Of a stretch of 17,942 nt of DNA, positions 15,320 through 17,942 are shown piece by piece. Within the stretch, counting starts at the first letter, position 1. Each line of letters starts with the position of its first letter. The notes beneath the pieces are model-generated. The model made no database searches and had not been told where the DNA came from. It worked only from the letters and a program-made list of their open reading frames with translations. The DNA comes from Zhenhengia yiwuensis (lineage in GTDB: Bacteria; Bacillota; Clostridia; Lachnospirales; Cellulosilyticaceae). The position numbers and the translations under genes are program-made. Location of the stretch: NCBI RefSeq assembly GCF_014384995.1, contig NZ_JACRSY010000044.1, forward strand, positions 1-17,942, in the 5' to 3' direction.

Positions 15320-16249
15320 TTATAATTTTGTAGTTTTTATTTTCCAATAACCATTCTCCATTGGCTCCATAATTTCAAAAATAGATAAATCTTTTTTCTT
15401 AGCTTCAAAAATAATATCTGCTTGTTTAATACCTGCTAAATCTAATTGATTGATAAGTCCTTCCATATCCTCTTTTAAAATATAATCCGCATGAGGTGGT
15501 TTGATAATATCACCTATTCCTGATGAAAGATGATATTTATTTGGCGGGTACTCCCTTAGTAGCTCAATAATATTTGCATACTTGCTTGGATTACACCTTT
15601 CATGATGATAATCATATACCCATTTAAGTCCTAACTCTTTACATAAACGTACAACTTCTTCTGAAGTATAAGTCTTATCATCATTTTCTATAGTTAGACG
15701 TTCTACATCTATCTCACTCTTATGCGTTTTTAAATTCTCCTTAAATCTTTCTAAAGTTTCGACCTTATTACCATAGGCGCCTCCTATATGAATAACTAAG
15801 TTTTGACCTCCTATTCTCTTTAAAAATTCACTTTGTGCTCTAAGTTCCCCTATAGAACGCTGCACAATATCCTCTTTAGGGCTTGCTAGCATCGTAAAAT
15901 GGCTAGAATGCATAGAAATTCTCAAGTTATATTGCTTTTGCCACTTTCTAATTCTTTCAAACTCATTTTGAATTTTTGGCTCACTTAGTATTTTATGTTT
16001 CTCTATTAGCTTCTTAATTTCAGGCTTATCTATAAAAGGGATAATCTCTGCCGTAACCCTATAAACGAAAATATTTTTTTTAATATTGTCATAGATAATG
16101 TCACCTAGCAAAACAATATTATGTTGAATAACCTCTTTTATTTTTTGAATATCTTGATCCTCTACAGACTTCCATCTAAAAGTCCGAAACTTTTTACCTA
16201 ATGATAAATTAATACATGCATATCCAATTCTCACTTTACATGAACTCAT
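15320..16249 (-). CDS. uvsE: UV damage endonuclease UvsE/UvdE
   Basis: A 309-residue TIM-barrel metal-dependent endonuclease that nicks DNA 5' of UV photoproducts, starting an alternative excision repair route. Family motifs and candidate metal ligands are RIGYACIN (7-14), SMHSSHF with H114 and H117, HIGG (154-157), IEND with E188, DYHH with D213 and H215-H216, PPHADY with H253, and FEAK with E282. The window starts at three possible ATGs. The one at 16249 has AGAGGG 6 nt upstream and begins two residues before the conserved N-terminus, whereas the earlier ones lack spacing for a ribosome binding site. It lies downstream of a terminator that ends the mazF-type gene, so it is probably transcribed separately. 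Confidence 0.93.
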   Translation of the reverse strand: MSSCKVRIGYACINLSLGKKFRTFRWKSVEDQDIQKIKEVIQHNIVLLGDIIYDNIKKNIFVYRVTAEIIPFIDKPEIKKLIEKHKILSEPKIQNEFERIRKWQKQYNLRISMHSSHFTMLASPKEDIVQRSIGELRAQSEFLKRIGGQNLVIHIGGAYGNKVETLERFKENLKTHKSEIDVERLTIENDDKTYTSEEVVRLCKELGLKWVYDYHHERCNPSKYANIIELLREYPPNKYHLSSGIGDIIKPPHADYILKEDMEGLINQLDLAGIKQADIIFEAKKKDLSIFEIMEPMENGYWKIKTTKL

Positions 16250-16299
16250 AAACATCCCTCTTTCATCATTCTTATTTTCTGTCGTATAGAGAGGCATTA

Positions 16300-16329
16300 T
16301 TTATAAATCCATTTAACAATTTAAAGCAA
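16300..16329 (-). promoter_or_regulatory. Candidate uvsE promoter
   Basis: TTGCTT (16324-16329) and TATAAA (16300-16305) on the minus strand are 18 nt apart, just after the terminator of mazF and about 50 nt before the uvsE start. The -35 box is weak. Confidence 0.4.
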
Positions 16330-16336
16330 TAAAATA

Positions 16337-16358
16337 AGACGTAGAAAAATCTACGTCT
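16337..16358 (-). terminator. Terminator between mazF and uvsE
   Basis: A perfect 9-bp stem (16337-16345 with 16350-16358) and 4-nt loop are followed on the minus strand by an interrupted T-rich tract. It sits 34 nt after the mazF stop codon. Confidence 0.7.
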
Positions 16359-16391
16359 CTTTTGTCTCTATGTATACCGTCTACATTATTC

Positions 16392-16763
16392 CTATAATGC
16401 AATGCTTATACTTAACCTTTGATCCACATTTTGCATATCTTGTTTAGAGAGCATGCCTATCTTATGTGAAAGACGTCTCTTGGATATGGTTTTAATCTGC
16501 TCACATAATATAGTTGAATCATGTGTTAAAAAATGATACTTATCTTTAGTCACAGTATAATGAGTTGGTATATCCTTTTTAATTTTTGAAGTTAAAGGTA
16601 CGCATATAATAGTAGGTGAATAATGATTTCCTACATTGTTCTGTATGATAAGAACAGGTCGAATACCTGCTTGTTCACTTCCATCACCCACTCCAAGATC
16701 TGCTTCATAAATTTCACCCCGACGTGGATATATGTATTCAAAAGCTGTTTCTTCAGTATACAT
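16392..16763 (-). CDS. mazF: MazF/PemK-type mRNA interferase (EndoA-like), no adjacent antitoxin
   Basis: A 123-residue PemK/MazF-fold endoribonuclease that cleaves single-stranded RNA at short sequence motifs. It aligns over its whole length with B. subtilis EndoA as I recall it: RRGEIYEADL (14-23), GSEQAGIRPVLIIQN (28-42) with the catalytic Arg35, VPLTS with Thr58, and the C-terminal LSISIAL. Both catalytic residues are intact. A 13-residue N-terminal extension precedes the core. The start at 16763 has AAGGAGGAGAG upstream. Normally a mazE (ndoAI) antitoxin gene lies directly upstream. Here the preceding 70 nt hold no gene, a terminator lies at 16832-16860, and the next frame upstream encodes a membrane-like peptide, not a MazE. 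It may be controlled by an antitoxin elsewhere. A promoter must lie within 16764-16831; none is clear. Confidence 0.92.
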   Translation of the reverse strand: MYTEETAFEYIYPRRGEIYEADLGVGDGSEQAGIRPVLIIQNNVGNHYSPTIICVPLTSKIKKDIPTHYTVTKDKYHFLTHDSTILCEQIKTISKRRLSHKIGMLSKQDMQNVDQRLSISIAL

Positions 16764-16831
16764 GAATCTCTCCTCCTTCTTTAATTTTATTATTACCAAT
16801 TCAAAGTTTCTTTAATCATATTTTGACAAAT

Positions 16832-16860
16832 AAAAAAGGCCTACTTTAAAAGTAAGCCTT
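16832..16860 (-). terminator. Terminator after the start-less small frame
   Basis: An 11-bp stem with one G-U pair (16836-16846 with 16850-16860) and a 3-nt loop is followed on the minus strand by a T run at 16832-16837. It lies 5 nt after the TAA of the small reading frame and insulates mazF from upstream transcription. Confidence 0.85.
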
Positions 16861-16865
16861 GCTCT

Positions 16866-17036
16866 TTATTCATGATTTGATTGTATAGGTATAATCCCTA
16901 ATGTTTTATCTGCTCGTTCACCTAGTAGTTCAATTAGAGTATCTTCTCTTCTTGTAACCTTAATTGTTGTTATCAAACAAATAACAATTAGTCCTACCTC
17001 TATTATTAATTTTACATCTTGTATAATTAGCTCTAT
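16866..17036 (-). pseudogene. Start-less small membrane-protein frame, possible remnant
   Basis: On the minus strand a frame open for about 60 codons ends in TAA (16866-16868), 5 nt before a strong terminator. Residues 9-27 (counting from the codon at 17034-17036) form a hydrophobic helix (LIIEVGLIVICLITTI), followed by a charged, amphipathic segment with RREDTLIELLGERADK. It looks like a real protein: one membrane helix and a cytoplasmic tail. But no ATG or GTG occurs in frame; the only TTG (codon 21) falls inside the helix and has no ribosome binding site close by. The tRNA terminator lies just upstream. It may be a gene truncated at its 5' end, or one using an unusual start codon (for example ATT behind GAGGTAGG). 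Confidence 0.35.
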
Positions 17037-17057
17037 CTTATTTATATTTTAACATAC

Positions 17058-17085
17058 AAAAAAGCTTGCATTAAATGCAAGCTTT
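17058..17085 (-). terminator. Terminator of the rrn-tRNA transcript
   Basis: A perfect 11-bp stem (17061-17071 with 17075-17085), a 3-nt loop and a run of six T on the minus strand (17063-17058) lie 5 nt after the last tRNA gene. Confidence 0.95.
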
Positions 17086-17090
17086 AAATA

Positions 17091-17163
17091 TGAGCCACCG
17101 GAGGCTCGAACTCCGGACCACTTGATTAAAAGTCAAGTGCTCTACCAACTGAGCTAGTGACCC
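17091..17163 (-). tRNA. tRNA-Lys (anticodon TTT)
   Basis: A 73-nt cloverleaf on the minus strand. The anticodon loop CTTTTAA is closed by CTTGA/TCAAG, and the acceptor GGGTCAC pairs with GTGGCTC using two G-U pairs. The discriminator is A and CCA is not encoded. It is the last gene of the cluster. Confidence 0.97.
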
Positions 17164-17171
17164 ATATAAAA

Positions 17172-17244
<73 letters not shown>

Positions 17245-17247
17245 AAA

Positions 17248-17324
<77 letters not shown>

Positions 17325-17336
17325 ATATTTAATTGA

Positions 17337-17418
17337 TGGAGGGAGAAGGATTCGAACCTTCGAAGGCGGTGCCAACAGATTTACAGTCTGCCCCCTTTGG
17401 CCACTCGGGAACCCCTCC
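17337..17418 (-). tRNA. tRNA-Tyr (anticodon GTA)
   Basis: An 82-nt class II tRNA with a long variable arm. The anticodon loop CTGTAAA is closed by CAGA/TCTG, the acceptor is GGAGGGG with TCCCTCC, the discriminator is A, and CCA is not encoded. Confidence 0.97.
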
Positions 17419-17424
17419 ATATAA

Positions 17425-17497
<73 letters not shown>

Positions 17498-17500
17498 ATA

Positions 17501-17573
17501 TGGTCGCTATAGGGCTCGAACCTATGACCCCCTGCTTGTAAGGCAGGTGCTCTCCCAGCTGAGCTAAGCGACC
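17501..17573 (-). tRNA. tRNA-Val (anticodon TAC)
   Basis: A 73-nt cloverleaf with anticodon loop CTTACAA closed by CCTGC/GCAGG. The acceptor is GGTCGCT with AGCGACC, the discriminator is A, and CCA is not encoded. Confidence 0.97.
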
Positions 17574-17581
17574 ATATTAAA

Positions 17582-17655
17582 CGACCCAGAAGGGACTCGA
17601 ACCCTCGACCTCCGCCGTGACAGGGCGGCGTGCTAACCAACTGTACCACTGGGCC
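17582..17655 (-). tRNA. tRNA-Asp (anticodon GTC)
   Basis: A 74-nt cloverleaf with anticodon loop CTGTCAC closed by CCGCC/GGCGG. The acceptor is GGCCCAG with CTGGGTC and the discriminator is G, as usual for tRNA-Asp; CCA is not encoded. It is the first tRNA after 23S. Confidence 0.97.
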
Positions 17656-17720
17656 ATACTGAAAGTATGCATTGCACTTTCAAAACTAAACATAATCTTT
17701 TCAAGTTAACCTTGTTTTTT
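17656..17720 (-). other. 23S-tRNA spacer with processing hairpins, no 5S
   Basis: Only about 65 nt separate the 23S 3' end from tRNA-Asp, too short for a 5S gene. Two alternative small hairpins can form: 17655-17669 (6 bp, 3-nt loop) and 17661-17681 (6-bp arms). Both are candidates for RNase cleavage between 23S and the first tRNA. Confidence 0.6.
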
Positions 17721-17942
17721 AGGTCAAACCCTCGAACCGTTAGTATTGGTCAGCTACACATGTTACCATGCTTACACCTCCAACCTATCTACCTCGTAGT
17801 CTACAAGGGGTCTTACTCCTTTCGGATGGGAAGTCTTATCTTGAGGTCTGTTTCACGCTTAGATGCCTTCAGCGTTTATCAGTTCCAGACTTGGCTACTC
17901 TGCTATAGGCTTGGCAGCCTAACAGATGCACCAGCGGTCCGT
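17721..17942 (-). rRNA. rrl: 23S ribosomal RNA, 3' end (partial)
   Basis: Read on the minus strand the segment ends with the conserved GTAGCTGACCAATACTAACG, then GGTTCGAGGGTTTGACC, the 3' terminus of bacterial 23S. Upstream are CTGAAAGCATCTAAGCGTGAA-type domain VI sequences, including CATCTAAGCGTGAAACAGAC. About the last 220 nt are present and the rest lies beyond the right edge. The exact mature 3' end is uncertain by a few bases around 17719-17722. Confidence 0.95.

Noticed and set aside
16866..17036. The small frame upstream of mazF as its MazE antitoxin
   Set aside because: The product has a membrane helix and no AbrB-like or ribbon-helix-helix pattern, and a strong terminator separates it from mazF.

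Overview
The window is a low-GC, Gram-positive (Firmicutes/Clostridia-type) chromosomal segment. It has strong AGGAGG-type ribosome binding sites, short intergenic gaps, A/T-rich sigma-A promoters, a minus-strand core gene order holB-ricT-trmN6-rsmI, and a 16S 5' end of clostridial type. The V1-V2 part of the 16S suggests a Lachnospirales-like or Cellulosilyticum-like lineage, but that is from memory, not from a search. It reads as an ordinary housekeeping stretch lying between two ribosomal RNA operons in the same orientation; no defence island, prophage, CRISPR array or transposon was seen.

Layout. 1-321: 5' end of a 16S gene (minus strand) with its leader and a near-consensus rRNA promoter at 496-524. 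793-3052: a probable beta-propeller protein of unknown function and, upstream of it, a deoxynucleoside kinase, separated by a 24-bp hairpin that looks like a terminator but also holds the ribosome binding site of the propeller gene. 3431-3844: a small acidic protein of unknown function on the plus strand, converging on the next block through a shared bidirectional terminator. 3855-12289 (minus strand): greA; then the tightly packed set TraB/GumN-like protein, CapA-like protein, Orn/Lys/Arg decarboxylase-family protein, holB, ricT, trmN6, rsmI and a four-helix membrane protein. 12426-13769 (plus strand): a MATE transporter, divergent from greA and convergent with pepA. 13801-16763 (minus strand): pepA, uvsE, and a mazF-type toxin gene with no visible antitoxin gene. 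16866-17036: a start-less small reading frame with its own terminator. 17091-17655: seven tRNA genes (in transcription order Asp, Val, Thr, Tyr, fMet, Phe, Lys) directly downstream of the 3' end of a 23S gene that runs off the right edge.

How the genes relate. holB, ricT, trmN6 and rsmI form a translationally coupled group: clamp loader subunit, Y-complex RNA maturation factor, tRNA m6A methyltransferase and 16S 2'-O-methyltransferase. The upstream envelope genes (TraB-like, CapA-like) are separated by 1 and 14 nt and probably share a transcript with the decarboxylase. The flanking rrn/tRNA genes are transcribed in the same direction as most of the protein genes, as expected if the fork moves right to left here.

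The items most worth a second look are the hairpin/promoter arrangement at 2239-2307, the absence of a 5S gene between 23S and the tRNA cluster, the solitary mazF, the cysteine-rich tail of RicT whose gene end also carries the TTG start of trmN6, and the start-less small reading frame at 16866-17036.
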